This document shows, one piece after another, positions 10,718 to 20,030 of a stretch of 64,000 nucleotides of DNA. The translations under genes were made by a program, and so were the position numbers. The notes beneath the pieces are model-generated. The model saw only the letters and a list, made by a program, of their open reading frames with translations. It did no database searches and had not been told where the DNA came from. How positions within the stretch are numbered: the stretch's first letter is position 1; each line of letters opens with the position of its first letter. This DNA comes from Polynucleobacter sp. Latsch14-2 (lineage in GTDB: Bacteria > Pseudomonadota > Gammaproteobacteria > Burkholderiales > Burkholderiaceae): contig NZ_JACVPL010000010.1 in assembly GCF_018881925.1 (NCBI RefSeq), positions 25,346-89,345 on the forward strand. Reading direction: 5' to 3'.

Positions 10718-11365
10718 ATGACAATCGATACCTCCTTTCTTTTCCCAGCTTTCTTCTACGCCTTTGCAGGATTGCTGGTGATTTCTGCCGTACGTGTGGT
10801 GACAGCGCGCAACCCAATTCATGCGGCCCTATTTTTGGTGCTAGCTTTCTTCTGCGCTTCTGGTCTATGGATGCTCCTAAAGGCTGAGTTTTTGAGTTTG
10901 GCTCTGATCCTGGTTTATGTTGGCGCAGTGATGGTGCTCTTCCTGTTCGTCGTGATGATGCTTGACCTGGACATTGAGCATTTGCGTAGAGACTTTAAAA
11001 AATTCTTGCCGGTCGCATTCTTAATGGGTGCAGTGATTGTCCTTGAGCTTTCAATTGTGTTGATTCGTAGCTTTATTGGAACTACATCTCCAGTTCAGCC
11101 AATGTTAGAAGAGGCTGCCAATAGCAATACGCATGCCTTAGGTATGATGATTTTTGTTGATTATGTTTATGCCTTTGAGGTTGCTGGCGTGATTCTTCTG
11201 GTTGCCATTATTGCCGCAGTTGCCTTAACTCTCCGTAATCGCAAAGATGCTAAGTCGCAAGATATTGCTTATCAGGTCAATGTGCTCGCTGCGGATCGTA
11301 TGCGCATGGTGAAGATGGATAGTGATATGGCCGCAAAGCAAGATGCTAGAGGGGAGAAGAAATGA
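10718..11365 (+). CDS. nuoJ: NADH-quinone oxidoreductase subunit J
   Basis: Membrane-arm subunit with about five helices over 215 residues. The conserved region [14 protein letters not shown] and the helix [20 protein letters not shown], where the pi-bulge helix of complex I lies, are clear. The C-terminal 40 residues are charged and cytoplasmic. Its stop overlaps the nuoK ATG by four bases (ATGA), so the two are coupled. Confidence 0.96.
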   Translation: MTIDTSFLFPAFFYAFAGLLVISAVRVVTARNPIHAALFLVLAFFCASGLWMLLKAEFLSLALILVYVGAVMVLFLFVVMMLDLDIEHLRRDFKKFLPVAFLMGAVIVLELSIVLIRSFIGTTSPVQPMLEEAANSNTHALGMMIFVDYVYAFEVAGVILLVAIIAAVALTLRNRKDAKSQDIAYQVNVLAADRMRMVKMDSDMAAKQDARGEKK

Positions 11366-11670
11366 ACATTACCCTAGCTCACTATTTAGTACTTGGCGCC
11401 ATTTTGTTCGCGACTAGTGTGATTGGTATTTTTTTAAACCGTAAGAATGTCATCGTGCTCTTGATGTGTATCGAGTTAATGCTTCTCTCGGTCAACATGA
11501 ACTTCGTTGCCTTCTCCCATTACTTGGGTGACATGGCTGGTCAGGTATTCGTATTCTTTATTTTGACTGTGGCAGCTGCGGAAGCGGCGATCGGTTTGGC
11601 CATCTTGGTGGTGCTCTTCCGTAAGGTTGACACTATTAACGCTGAAGACCTTGACCACTTAAAAGGCTAG
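11362..11670 (+). CDS. nuoK: NADH-quinone oxidoreductase subunit K
   Basis: Small MrpC-like membrane subunit with three helices over 102 residues. Two buried glutamates needed for proton pumping are recognisable in [13 protein letters not shown] and in [13 protein letters not shown]. Overlaps nuoJ by four bases and ends two bases before nuoL. Confidence 0.97.
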   Translation: MNITLAHYLVLGAILFATSVIGIFLNRKNVIVLLMCIELMLLSVNMNFVAFSHYLGDMAGQVFVFFILTVAAAEAAIGLAILVVLFRKVDTINAEDLDHLKG

Positions 11671-11672
11671 TC

Positions 11673-13733
11673 ATGCAATTGACCTTAACTCTTCCCGTCC
11701 TCTGCGCTATTCCGCTGGCGCCATTACTTGGCTCTGCGATTGCTGGTCTTTTAGGCACCAAGCTTGGCGGTAACCGCATTGGCCATGGCGCATGTCAGTT
11801 TGTGACCATTCTTGGTGTGATGATTGCCTTTGTTCTCTCGTGCAATGTGCTTGTGCAGGTAATGGATGGCTTCTACTTTAACGGTACCGTGTATCGCTGG
11901 ATGCAGCTGGGTGAACTCAATCTGGATATTGGTTTTCTGATTGATCCACTTACAGCAACAATGATGTGTGTTGTGACCTTTGTGTCCTTAATGGTTCATA
12001 TTTACACTATTGGTTATATGAAGGGCGAGGAGGGCTATAACCGCTTCTTCTCTTATATCTCCTTATTTACTTTTGCCATGTTGATGTTGGTGATGAGCAA
12101 TAACCTCTTGCAACTCTTCTTCGGATGGGAAGCAGTTGGTGTTGTCTCTTACTTATTAATTGGTTTCTATTTCGAGCGTCAATCTGCCGTATTTGCCAAT
12201 ATGAAAGCCTTCTTGGTAAACCGGGTAGGGGACTTTGGCTTTATCTTAGGTATTGGTTTGTTGTTAGCCAGCACCGGATCAATGAATTATGACGTCATTT
12301 TTTCTCAAAACACGGCTCTGGCAGCTCAAGTACTGCCTGGCACTAGCTGGAACTTATTAACAGTTGCCTGTATCTGTCTTTTCATTGGCGCGATGGGTAA
12401 GTCAGCTCAGTTCCCATTACATGTTTGGCTGCCAGATTCGATGGAGGGCCCAACTCCAATTTCTGCATTGATTCATGCTGCAACCATGGTTACGGCTGGC
12501 ATCTTCATGGTGGCTCGTATGTCACCACTGTTTGAATTATCTGACACAGCGTTAAGCTTCATTTTGATAATCGGCTCTATTACTGCACTCTTTATGGGCT
12601 TCTTGGGAATCGTCCAAAACGATATCAAACGGGTAGTGGCATATTCAACTTTGTCACAGTTAGGTTATATGACGGTTGCACTGGGTGTATCTGCTTATCC
12701 AGTAGCAATTTTCCATTTGATGACACATGCATTTTTCAAAGCGCTCTTGTTCCTTGCTGCCGGTAGCGTCATCTTGGGAATGCACCACGAGCAAGACATG
12801 CGCAAGATGGGTGGCTTGTGGAAATACATGCCAATTACCTGTTTGATGATGTTGCTGGGTAATCTCGCATTAATCGGTACACCATTTTTCTCTGGCTTCT
12901 ACTCAAAAGATTCTATTATTGAGGCGGTAGCGGCAAGTCATATTCCAGGCTCTGGATTCGCTTACTTTGCAGTCATGGCAAGCGTCTTTGTAACGGCTTT
13001 GTATTCATTCCGCCTTTACTTTTATGTGTTTCACGGTAAAGCCCGTTGGGGCCATGCTGATGCACATGCACACGATCACCACCATGATCATGCAGAGCAA
13101 GGCGATGATCATGCTCACCATGGTTTGGCGCCAGGCCAAAAACCCCATGAGTCTCCCCTAGTGGTGACCTTGCCATTAATTCTTTTGGCTATTCCTTCTG
13201 TAATTATTGGTTTCTACACAATTGAGCCAATGTTGTTTGGTCAATTTTTCGGTGATTCCATATTCGTTGACATTAGCAAGCACCCAGCAATGGTTGAGCT
13301 TGCAGAAGAATTCCACGGCCCAATTGCTATGGCAATTCATGCGTTTACTTCACCGGTATTGTTATTAGTTGTGCTCGGTGTTTTGACAGCTGCTATTGGC
13401 TATCTCTGGATGACGAAGTTACCAGGAAAATTTGCTGAAGCGCTTGCTCCGCTCAAAAAACTATTGGATAACAAATATTATCTCGATGATTTAAATCAAG
13501 CCGTCTTTGCCAAGGGTCTACTCTGGATTGGCGGTGTCTTGTGGCATCGCGGTGATCAGAAGATCATTGATGGTTTCTTTGTAAACGGTAGTGCCCATGT
13601 CGTTGGACGCTTTGCCGGTGTGATTCGCCATTTGCAATCCGGTTATCTTTATCACTATGCCTTCGCAATGATTGCGGGCTTAGCGGTATTGCTGGCTTGG
13701 GTTTTGTACGCTTACCTGCCTTTTGTTCGCTAG
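11673..13733 (+). CDS. nuoL: NADH-quinone oxidoreductase subunit L
   Basis: Distal antiporter-like proton-pumping subunit with the long lateral helix; 686 residues. Signatures include FFGWEAVGVVSYLLIGFY, GKSAQFPLHVWLPDSMEGPT and the helix-breaking HAATMVTAGIF. An unusual loop encoded at roughly 13050-13150 holds 11 histidines in 33 residues, mixed with Asp and Ala, between two late helices. The C-terminal part with LDNKYYLDDLNQ is normal. Confidence 0.96.
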   Translation: MQLTLTLPVLCAIPLAPLLGSAIAGLLGTKLGGNRIGHGACQFVTILGVMIAFVLSCNVLVQVMDGFYFNGTVYRWMQLGELNLDIGFLIDPLTATMMCVVTFVSLMVHIYTIGYMKGEEGYNRFFSYISLFTFAMLMLVMSNNLLQLFFGWEAVGVVSYLLIGFYFERQSAVFANMKAFLVNRVGDFGFILGIGLLLASTGSMNYDVIFSQNTALAAQVLPGTSWNLLTVACICLFIGAMGKSAQFPLHVWLPDSMEGPTPISALIHAATMVTAGIFMVARMSPLFELSDTALSFILIIGSITALFMGFLGIVQNDIKRVVAYSTLSQLGYMTVALGVSAYPVAIFHLMTHAFFKALLFLAAGSVILGMHHEQDMRKMGGLWKYMPITCLMMLLGNLALIGTPFFSGFYSKDSIIEAVAASHIPGSGFAYFAVMASVFVTALYSFRLYFYVFHGKARWGHADAHAHDHHHDHAEQGDDHAHHGLAPGQKPHESPLVVTLPLILLAIPSVIIGFYTIEPMLFGQFFGDSIFVDISKHPAMVELAEEFHGPIAMAIHAFTSPVLLLVVLGVLTAAIGYLWMTKLPGKFAEALAPLKKLLDNKYYLDDLNQAVFAKGLLWIGGVLWHRGDQKIIDGFFVNGSAHVVGRFAGVIRHLQSGYLYHYAFAMIAGLAVLLAWVLYAYLPFVR

Positions 13734-13757
13734 GCCTTTGTTACTTAAGTAGCCACT

Positions 13758-15224
13758 ATGATTCTTTCATTCGCCATTTGGATTCCAATTTTCTTTGGAC
13801 TCATCATTTTGTTTTATGGGTCAGAGAAGCCTACCGCAGGCGTTCGCTGGTTAGCGTTGGTTGGAGCGGTGATCGGCTTTATTGCAACCTTGCCGCTAGT
13901 AATTCAGTTTGATATTGCTAACCCTGGCATGCAGTTTGTTGAGAAGATCAGCTGGATTCCACGCTATGACATCAACTACCACTTGGGTATTGATGGCATT
14001 TCTGTTTGGTTTATTGTTCTGACGGCATTTATTAATATTTTCGTCGTGGTGGCATCTTGGCAATCAATTACTACTAAAGTGTCTCAATACATGGCATCTT
14101 TCATGATCCTCTCGGGTCTAATGATTGGCGTATTTGCAGCTTTAGACGCATTACTCTTTTATGTATTCTTCGAAGCCACTTTGATTCCGATGTACATCAT
14201 CATCGGTGTGTGGGGTGGTCATAACCGTATTTATGCGGCATTCAAATTCTTCTTGTACACCTTGCTAGGCTCTTTGTTGACTCTAGTTGCTATGCTGTAC
14301 CTGTACAACGTTACCAATACTTTTGATATCGCAGCTTGGCAAAATGCCCGCCTTGATATTGTTGAGCAGATCTTATTGTTCTTTGCCTTCTTCATGGCGT
14401 TTGCTGTTAAGGTACCAATGTGGCCATTACACACTTGGTTGCCTGATGTTCACGTTGAGGCGCCAACAGGTGGCTCGGTAGTCTTGGCTGCAATCATGTT
14501 AAAGCTTGGGGCTTATGGCTTCTTGCGCTTCTCCTTGCCAATTGCACCAGATGCAAGTCAATACCTTGGCCCATTTGTGATCTTCTTGTCATTGGTTGCG
14601 GTGATCTATGTCGGTGCTGTTGCGCTAGTCCAGAAAGACATGAAAAAGCTGGTTGCCTATTCATCAGTAGCACACATGGGTTTCGTAACTTTAGGTTTCT
14701 TTATATTCAGCCCCCTCGGAATTGAAGGCGGCATTGTGCAGATGATTTCGCATGGCTTTGTTGCTGGTGCGATGTTCCTCTGCATTGGTGTTCTTTATGA
14801 CCGTATGCATACCCGACAAATCGCAGATTTTGGTGGCGTAGTTCACCGTATGCCTGCATTTACTGCCTTTGCAGTTTTAATGGCAATGGCGAACTGTGGC
14901 CTCCCAGCAACTTCCGGTTTCGTGGGTGAGTTTATGGTGATTTTGGCGGCAGTTGATTATGATTTCGTGATCGGCATCTTGGCTGCTACAGCATTAATTC
15001 TGGGTGCAGCTTATTCCTTGTGGATGGTCAAGCGTGTTTTCTTTGGCACAGTCAATAACAAGCATGTTGAGGAGTTGCAAGACCTTAATGGTCGCGAATA
15101 TTTCATGATGGCTGTTTTAACCATCTGCGTGATTGGCATGGGCGTGTACCCAAAACCATTTACCGACATCATTCATCCAGCTGTAATTAATCTGCTACAG
15201 CACGTTGCTGTTAGCAAACTCTGA
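13758..15224 (+). CDS. nuoM: NADH-quinone oxidoreductase subunit M
   Basis: Antiporter-like proton-pumping subunit, 488 residues and about 14 helices. Family segments are LGIDGISVWFIVLTAF, FFEATLIPMYIIIGVWGG with the essential helix-5 glutamate, KVPMWPLHTWLPDVHVEAPT with the helix-7 lysine, and KKLVAYSSVAHMGFV. It starts 24 bases after nuoL. Confidence 0.97.
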   Translation: MILSFAIWIPIFFGLIILFYGSEKPTAGVRWLALVGAVIGFIATLPLVIQFDIANPGMQFVEKISWIPRYDINYHLGIDGISVWFIVLTAFINIFVVVASWQSITTKVSQYMASFMILSGLMIGVFAALDALLFYVFFEATLIPMYIIIGVWGGHNRIYAAFKFFLYTLLGSLLTLVAMLYLYNVTNTFDIAAWQNARLDIVEQILLFFAFFMAFAVKVPMWPLHTWLPDVHVEAPTGGSVVLAAIMLKLGAYGFLRFSLPIAPDASQYLGPFVIFLSLVAVIYVGAVALVQKDMKKLVAYSSVAHMGFVTLGFFIFSPLGIEGGIVQMISHGFVAGAMFLCIGVLYDRMHTRQIADFGGVVHRMPAFTAFAVLMAMANCGLPATSGFVGEFMVILAAVDYDFVIGILAATALILGAAYSLWMVKRVFFGTVNNKHVEELQDLNGREYFMMAVLTICVIGMGVYPKPFTDIIHPAVINLLQHVAVSKL

Positions 15225-15234
15225 GTAAAAGCAA

Positions 15235-16734
15235 ATGCAAGCATTCGACCTATACGCCATCCTGCCGGAACTTGTTTTACTCGTAGCCGCCTGCTTATTA
15301 TTGGTTGCAAGCGTTTATGTTCGCGAGCAACAGCCAGTAATTGCTGGAGTGGAGCAGGACATCTTTCACACACCGCGTGCTGTTGGCTTTATATATTTTT
15401 TCTCGATCATTTTGTTAGCCTACATGGTGATCGCTTTTCTGGGTCGTATGAGTGATGTATCCCAGGTTGCCATGAATGGCTTATTCCAATCTGATCCATT
15501 TTCAAACCTCTTAAAGGCTTGTTCTTGCGGCGCAGTATTAGTGAGCTTGATTTACTCTAAACAGTACTTAACAGACCGTGCCATGTTCCGCCCAGACTTC
15601 ATTGTGCTGAGCTTGCTCGCCTTGTTGGGTCAGTTGGTATTGATCTCTGGATCCAATCTCTTGACGCTGTATCTTGGCCTTGAGTTAATGGCTTTGCCAA
15701 CATACGCTTTAGTAGCAATGCGTCGTACCAGCGAGAAGAGTGTGGAGGCGGCAATTAAGTATTTCATCTTAGGTGCTTTGGCTTCTGGTTTCTTGCTCTA
15801 CGGTATGTCGATGCTTTACGGTGTCACCGGCTCTTTAGATCTTATTGAAATCTTCAAAACAGTTGCAGACCCTCGCATTAATCATTTGGTAATGGCTTTT
15901 GGCCTCGTATTTATCGTGGCTGGATTAGCATTTAAGTTGGGTGTTGTACCTTTCCATATGTGGGTACCTGACGTTTATCAGGGCGCACCAACTGCTGTCA
16001 CTTTAATGATTGCCGCTGCACCAAAATTAGCTGCTTTTGCACTCTTATTCCGCTTGCTAGTAAACACGCTGTTACCACTCTTGGGTGACTGGCAACCCAT
16101 GTTAGTGCTACTTGCGGTCCTCTCGTTGATTTTGGGTAATATCACCGCGATTGCACAAACCAATCTGAAGCGGATGCTGGCTTACTCTGCGATTGCACAG
16201 ATGGGTTTTGTATTACTCGGCATGATGTCGGTGTTTGATGATCATGCATTTAGTGCATCGATGTTCTACGCTATTACTTATGTATTAACTACCTTGGGTA
16301 GCTTTGGTTTATTGATGATGCTTTCGCACAAGGGCTATGACTGCGAAACATTAGAGAGTCTCAAAGGTTTGAATAAGCGCCATCCTTGGTATGCCTTTAT
16401 TGGTTTGGTATTAATGTTCTCTTTGGCTGGCATTCCGCCGACAGTTGGTTTTGCTGCTAAGTTGGGTGTACTGGAAGCATTGGTTGATGCTGAACATACC
16501 TTCTTGGCTATCATTGCTGTGATTACATCGTTGATTGGCGCCTTCTACTATTTGAGGGTAGTAAAAGTAATGTACTTTGACGAGCCTGAGCATGAGCTGA
16601 CCATTACGGGCTCAACCTTTGCTCGTGGTCTATTGGGCTTGAACGCGATTTTGGTGCTGGTTATTGGTATCTTCCCATCGGGTTTAATGGGTCTTTGTTT
16701 GGATGCGATGCGCCGGACCTTGCTTGGTTCCTAG
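15235..16734 (+). CDS. nuoN: NADH-quinone oxidoreductase subunit N
   Basis: Third antiporter-like subunit of the membrane arm, 499 residues. Signatures are [16 protein letters not shown] with the key glutamate, [21 protein letters not shown] and [15 protein letters not shown]. The N-terminus carries an extra charged loop between the first two helices. Last gene of the nuo operon; a clear hairpin with a T-rich tail follows at 16766. Confidence 0.97.
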   Translation: MQAFDLYAILPELVLLVAACLLLVASVYVREQQPVIAGVEQDIFHTPRAVGFIYFFSIILLAYMVIAFLGRMSDVSQVAMNGLFQSDPFSNLLKACSCGAVLVSLIYSKQYLTDRAMFRPDFIVLSLLALLGQLVLISGSNLLTLYLGLELMALPTYALVAMRRTSEKSVEAAIKYFILGALASGFLLYGMSMLYGVTGSLDLIEIFKTVADPRINHLVMAFGLVFIVAGLAFKLGVVPFHMWVPDVYQGAPTAVTLMIAAAPKLAAFALLFRLLVNTLLPLLGDWQPMLVLLAVLSLILGNITAIAQTNLKRMLAYSAIAQMGFVLLGMMSVFDDHAFSASMFYAITYVLTTLGSFGLLMMLSHKGYDCETLESLKGLNKRHPWYAFIGLVLMFSLAGIPPTVGFAAKLGVLEALVDAEHTFLAIIAVITSLIGAFYYLRVVKVMYFDEPEHELTITGSTFARGLLGLNAILVLVIGIFPSGLMGLCLDAMRRTLLGS

Positions 16735-16765
16735 TTAAATAAAATAATAGAAGGTTACGGTCCTT

Positions 16766-16800
16766 AAGGCTCCTAAGTTAACTCTTCGGAGCCTTTATTG
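16766..16800 (+). terminator. Intrinsic terminator of the nuo operon
   Basis: AAGGCTCC (16766-16773) pairs perfectly with GGAGCCTT (16788-16795), leaving a 14-base loop and a T-rich tail TTTATTGTTCTT. It lies 32 bases after the nuoN stop. The tail is interrupted, so it may be leaky. Confidence 0.7.
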
Positions 16801-16892
16801 TTCTTAGGCTTTTATATTGCTGTCACACATCTTTTGTATGATGCGGCTAATGCGATCCAATAAAAATATACCCAATTTGCACTTGAATTCCT

Positions 16893-17504
16893 ATGACTGA
16901 AAAATTCCTGCACGATTTGCCCTCTGGTGATGATCACTTACGCGAGAAACGCATCTCTGGTGAAGATATCTATGGCGGCATCTTCTTAAATATGAAGCGG
17001 GATAAGGTTTGCCTTCCAGATGGTCAAGAAGCCGTTCGTGAATATCTTACCCATCCAGGTGCCGTTGCCATCATCGCCATTTTGGCTGACGGCAGAGTCC
17101 TGCTGGAGCGTCAATACCGCTATCCTATCGCCAAAGTTTGCATGGAAATCCCCGCTGGAAAGTTAGATCTTGGCGAAGATCCACTTGTGTGTGCAAAGCG
17201 CGAGCTTGAAGAGGAGACGGGCTATACGGCCAAGAAATGGAGCTATGTGCGCCGAATTCACCCGGTCATTTCCTATTCAACGGAGTTTATAGATATTTAT
17301 TTGGCTGAAGAGCTTGAGCCGGGTAAAAGCAAGCTGGATGATGAGGAGTTTTTGGATGTCTTTGCGGCGCCCTTGGAGGAGATTATTGGCTGGGTGGAGC
17401 AGGGCACGATCACCGATGTGAAAACGACTATTTCAGCGTATTGGCTGGACCGATATCGCCGTGGTTTGGTGCTACCTTCCTTACTTTCTGAAGGCGGCAA
17501 GTAA
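16893..17504 (+). CDS. NUDIX hydrolase, ADP-ribose pyrophosphatase type
   Basis: A 203-residue NUDIX hydrolase, most like NudF-type ADP-ribose pyrophosphatases that clear ADP-ribose and related nucleoside diphosphates. The full Nudix box GX5EX7REUXEEXGU is present, from GKLDLGED to RELEEETGY, coordinating the catalytic Mg2+. The upstream IPAGKL and downstream SYSTEFIDIYLA match the ADP-ribose subgroup. It lies downstream of nuoN, where betaproteobacteria often keep a NUDIX gene. The precise substrate is inferred. Confidence 0.88.
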   Translation: MTEKFLHDLPSGDDHLREKRISGEDIYGGIFLNMKRDKVCLPDGQEAVREYLTHPGAVAIIAILADGRVLLERQYRYPIAKVCMEIPAGKLDLGEDPLVCAKRELEEETGYTAKKWSYVRRIHPVISYSTEFIDIYLAEELEPGKSKLDDEEFLDVFAAPLEEIIGWVEQGTITDVKTTISAYWLDRYRRGLVLPSLLSEGGK

Positions 17505-17557
17505 ACCTACTAAAATAAGACTATTGATTTTGCTGTTTTTGTCCCGATATAGGTCTT

Positions 17558-18079
17558 ATGAAAGTTTATAACCTCGCTTGTCCATTGGATCATCGCTTTG
17601 AAGGATGGTTTGCCTCTGAGGAGGATTGCGTGTCCCAGCAGGACAAGGGCATGCTCGCTTGCCCGATTTGCGACAGTACCGATATTAGCCGTATGCCCTC
17701 TGCGCCCCATATTGCCAAATCTAGCTCTGCCAAGGCTTCCAATAAGGCTTCTGAATCAACAGAGCTCATGGTTTCTCATGCAAATGCTGAGACTGGCAGC
17801 TTAAGTGGCGAGGTTGTAGCGCTGACTGGCAGTGATCATGGTCAACTGGAGGCACAGGTTCAGGCTGCCTTCTTAAAAGGCATGCGCGAACTCATGGGGC
17901 GTTCTGAGGATGTGGGTAACTCCTTTGCTGAGGAGGCTCGCAAAATCCACTACAAGGAATCTCCTGAGCGCAGTATTCGGGGTCAGACTACCCTTGATGA
18001 GGCTGAGGCCTTGCGAGATGAGGGTATTGAGGTCTTGGCTATGCCCTTGTTGCCCGCATTTAAAAATACCCTGCAGTAA
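17558..18079 (+). CDS. DUF1178 family protein
   Basis: A 173-residue cytoplasmic protein of the DUF1178 family, common in alpha- and betaproteobacteria and of unknown function. The N-terminus starts MKVYNLACPLDHRFEGWF and carries a rubredoxin-like CPLDH...CPICDS pair of cysteine motifs that could bind zinc. A low-complexity Ser/Ala/Lys stretch (about residues 52-70) follows, then a conserved C-terminus with HYKESPERSIRGQTT and LPLLPAF-like residues. Position after the NUDIX gene is typical. Confidence 0.88.
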   Translation: MKVYNLACPLDHRFEGWFASEEDCVSQQDKGMLACPICDSTDISRMPSAPHIAKSSSAKASNKASESTELMVSHANAETGSLSGEVVALTGSDHGQLEAQVQAAFLKGMRELMGRSEDVGNSFAEEARKIHYKESPERSIRGQTTLDEAEALRDEGIEVLAMPLLPAFKNTLQ

Positions 18080-18090
18080 ACCCAATGCTG

Positions 18091-18122
18091 CTATCTACCT
18101 AGGTTTAATCATCCTAGGATAG
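18091..18122. repeat. Paired CCTAGG palindromes upstream of the DsbB pair
   Basis: Two CCTAGG palindromes (18098-18103 and 18113-18118), centres 15 bases apart and flanked by CTAT and ATAG, form an inverted repeat just before a TAGAAT hexamer (18120-18125) and the ATG at 18132. The position suits an operator or a short hairpin; this is inference only. Confidence 0.35.
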
Positions 18123-18131
18123 AATCCCCTT

Positions 18132-18290
18132 ATGTATATGTTTCTGCCTTTTCTGACGGCTTTTATTGGACTGATCTTCGTCTGGTTTGATAGGCGATTT
18201 GCAGGTCTAACGCTCTTGGCGATAAGCACCCTTATTTTGATTTACTGGTTTCAGTTTCACGCTACCAGCCATCTCAATATCAGCCTGTGA
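18132..18290 (+). CDS. Small DUF5993-like membrane protein
   Basis: A 52-codon frame, MYMFLPFLTAFIGLIFVWFD..., with two hydrophobic helices separated by a short basic turn (DRRFAG) and a short polar tail ending LNISL. The last four bases overlap the GTG start of the DsbB-like gene (GTGA), strong evidence that it is translated and coupled to it. It resembles the small DUF5993 proteins that I recall beside DsbB variants; that name is from memory. Its role may be to stabilise or tune the DsbB partner. Confidence 0.75.
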   Translation: MYMFLPFLTAFIGLIFVWFDRRFAGLTLLAISTLILIYWFQFHATSHLNISL

Positions 18291-18850
18291 GCAAACAAAC
18301 CTTTCCTTCGCTCGCGGGACTAGGCAATCATCTTGCCTTAGTCGCTGTTATTGGCGTTTTGTCCTATGCCTTTGTTGATCAACTCTATTTTGGCGAACTT
18401 CCATGTCCATTGTGTTTAATGCAACGCATGGGTTTTGTATTCATCGGCTTTGCTTTGGTCCTTAACATTCGTTTTGGCGCACATTCGTCGCATTATGGTT
18501 GGGGCATCATGGGCGGATTGGTTGGCATGATGGTCTCACTACGCCAAGTGCTCTTGCATGTACTGCCAGGCGACAAGGGATTTGGCGCAACATTTCTAGA
18601 GTTGCATTTTTATACTTGGGCTTTTGTAGGTTATTTTGGGCTGTTGGCAGGTCAAGCCATTTTATTAATGCTGCCAAATCGGGATATTCGTTCACGCTCT
18701 TTATTTTCCAATACATTAATTATTATTTTTGCTCTGTTAGTGCTAGGTAATTTGGTGTCTACTTTATTGGAATGCGGCATCGGTCCTTGCGCTGATGATC
18801 CTGTTAAATATGACGGATGGATTTGGTTGCGTAATCGTTTCGGATTCTGA
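18287..18850 (+). CDS. DsbB-family disulfide bond formation protein (variant)
   Basis: Inner-membrane quinone-dependent oxidase that would reoxidise DsbA-like proteins. The 187 residues show a first helix, then GELPCPLC with Cys40 and Cys43 followed by an Arg (LMQRMGF), as in the quinone-proximal pair of DsbB. The loop between helices 3 and 4, where classical DsbB has its second cysteine pair, has none. Instead a fifth helix (about 141-161) is followed by Cys163 and Cys168 (ECGIGPCADD), which would again be periplasmic. Start is GTG overlapping the upstream small gene. DsbB family is firm; the altered electron path is inference. Confidence 0.88.
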   Translation: MSKQTFPSLAGLGNHLALVAVIGVLSYAFVDQLYFGELPCPLCLMQRMGFVFIGFALVLNIRFGAHSSHYGWGIMGGLVGMMVSLRQVLLHVLPGDKGFGATFLELHFYTWAFVGYFGLLAGQAILLMLPNRDIRSRSLFSNTLIIIFALLVLGNLVSTLLECGIGPCADDPVKYDGWIWLRNRFGF

Positions 18851-18852
18851 GT

Positions 18853-19866
18853 TTGCCAAAACTGCATTTATCTTTAGTGGTGAAGGGTTTCTTAGCCACG
18901 CTTCTAACCATTGCCTTGTTATTTAGTCATCAGACGCATGCCCAATCAAAAAACATCACGGCACCTTGGCCTAAACAGCCTATTCGAATTATTGTTACTT
19001 TCACCCCTGGTGGTGCTCCAGATGTCTTGGCACGCGTTCTAGCGCAAAGTTGGCAAGAGGTCTTAGGTGTTCCGGTCCTAGTGGAGAATCGACCTGGGTA
19101 TGGCGGCAATATTGGCGCAGAAATAGTGGCAAAGAGTGATCCGGATGGTTACACCTTGCTTATTGGAACGGTGGGTATTCATGCGATTAATGGCGCTCTT
19201 TATGAAAAGATGTCTTATGACCCGATTAAGGATTTCACGCCGATTAGTTTTTTGGCAAGCACTCCCAATGTATTGATCGTCAATAAACATCTTGGGGTAA
19301 GTAATCTGCATGAGTTGATCGACATGGCCAAAGCAAAGCCTAATCAACTGACTTTTGGATCCTCTGGGGTTGGTACTTCTTTGCATATGTCTGGAGAGTT
19401 ATTTAAGGAGATGGCCGGCATCGACATTAGACATATTCCCTATAAAGGCAGGGCACAATCTTTGCCGGATCTGGTGAGCGGAAGAATTTCGATGCTATTC
19501 GATAATCTATCTTCATCTTTGCCCTTGATTAAGGCGGGTGAAGTGCAGGCCCTAGGGGTAACTACATTAAAGCGCTCATTGGCCGCTCCTGATATTCCCA
19601 CCTTGGCGGAGCAGGGTTTAAGTGGATTTGAGGCTACCTCATGGTTTTCTTTAATGGCACCCGCCAAACTGCCTGGTTCGATCCAAAAGCGTTTAAATAC
19701 CCTAACGCGCCAAACTTTGAACAACCCACAGGTCCGCAATCGACTCTTGGAGGGCGGTTTAGAACCCGCTCCTAGCGGCCCCCAGGAGTTGGCAATATTG
19801 ATTAAGACTGAATCCAATAAATGGACTCGGGTTATTCATCAATCTGGCGCAAAATTAGAGCCGTAA
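18853..19866 (+). CDS. Tripartite tricarboxylate transporter substrate-binding protein (Bug family)
   Basis: Periplasmic binding protein of the Bug/TctC family, which captures small carboxylates or amides. TTG start two bases after dsbB. Residues 1-31 are a signal peptide (hydrophobic FLATLLTIALLF, cleavage near HAQS). Mature protein has the family segments WPKQPIRIIVTFTPGGAPDV, GGNIGAE, DGYTLLIGT and MSYDPIKDFTPIS; 337 residues is normal. No TctA/TctB permease genes lie nearby, so it is an orphan receptor, a common situation in Burkholderiales. Ligand unknown. Confidence 0.92.
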   Translation: MPKLHLSLVVKGFLATLLTIALLFSHQTHAQSKNITAPWPKQPIRIIVTFTPGGAPDVLARVLAQSWQEVLGVPVLVENRPGYGGNIGAEIVAKSDPDGYTLLIGTVGIHAINGALYEKMSYDPIKDFTPISFLASTPNVLIVNKHLGVSNLHELIDMAKAKPNQLTFGSSGVGTSLHMSGELFKEMAGIDIRHIPYKGRAQSLPDLVSGRISMLFDNLSSSLPLIKAGEVQALGVTTLKRSLAAPDIPTLAEQGLSGFEATSWFSLMAPAKLPGSIQKRLNTLTRQTLNNPQVRNRLLEGGLEPAPSGPQELAILIKTESNKWTRVIHQSGAKLEP

Positions 19867-19970
19867 TTCGGTAAAAATTAAAAAATAAGGCGCTTATCTG
19901 TCAGCTTGAAAATATTTGAAGCGTTATTAGGGTAAGACGGTAATCAGTTTGTTATTTAGATCGCAAGTAG

Positions 19971-20000
19971 TTGGCTGATTTTGAAGTCTAAGATTAGAAT
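19971..20000 (+). promoter_or_regulatory. Putative sigma-70 promoter for the Gly/Tyr-rich secreted protein
   Basis: TTGGCT (19971-19976) and TAGAAT (19995-20000) are separated by 18 bases. Transcription would start near 20007, giving a leader of about 24 bases with a strong GAGGGGG before the ATG at 20031. Confidence 0.4.
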
Positions 20001-20030
20001 AAACAGAGGCCAATCTTGAGGGGGTCCACA

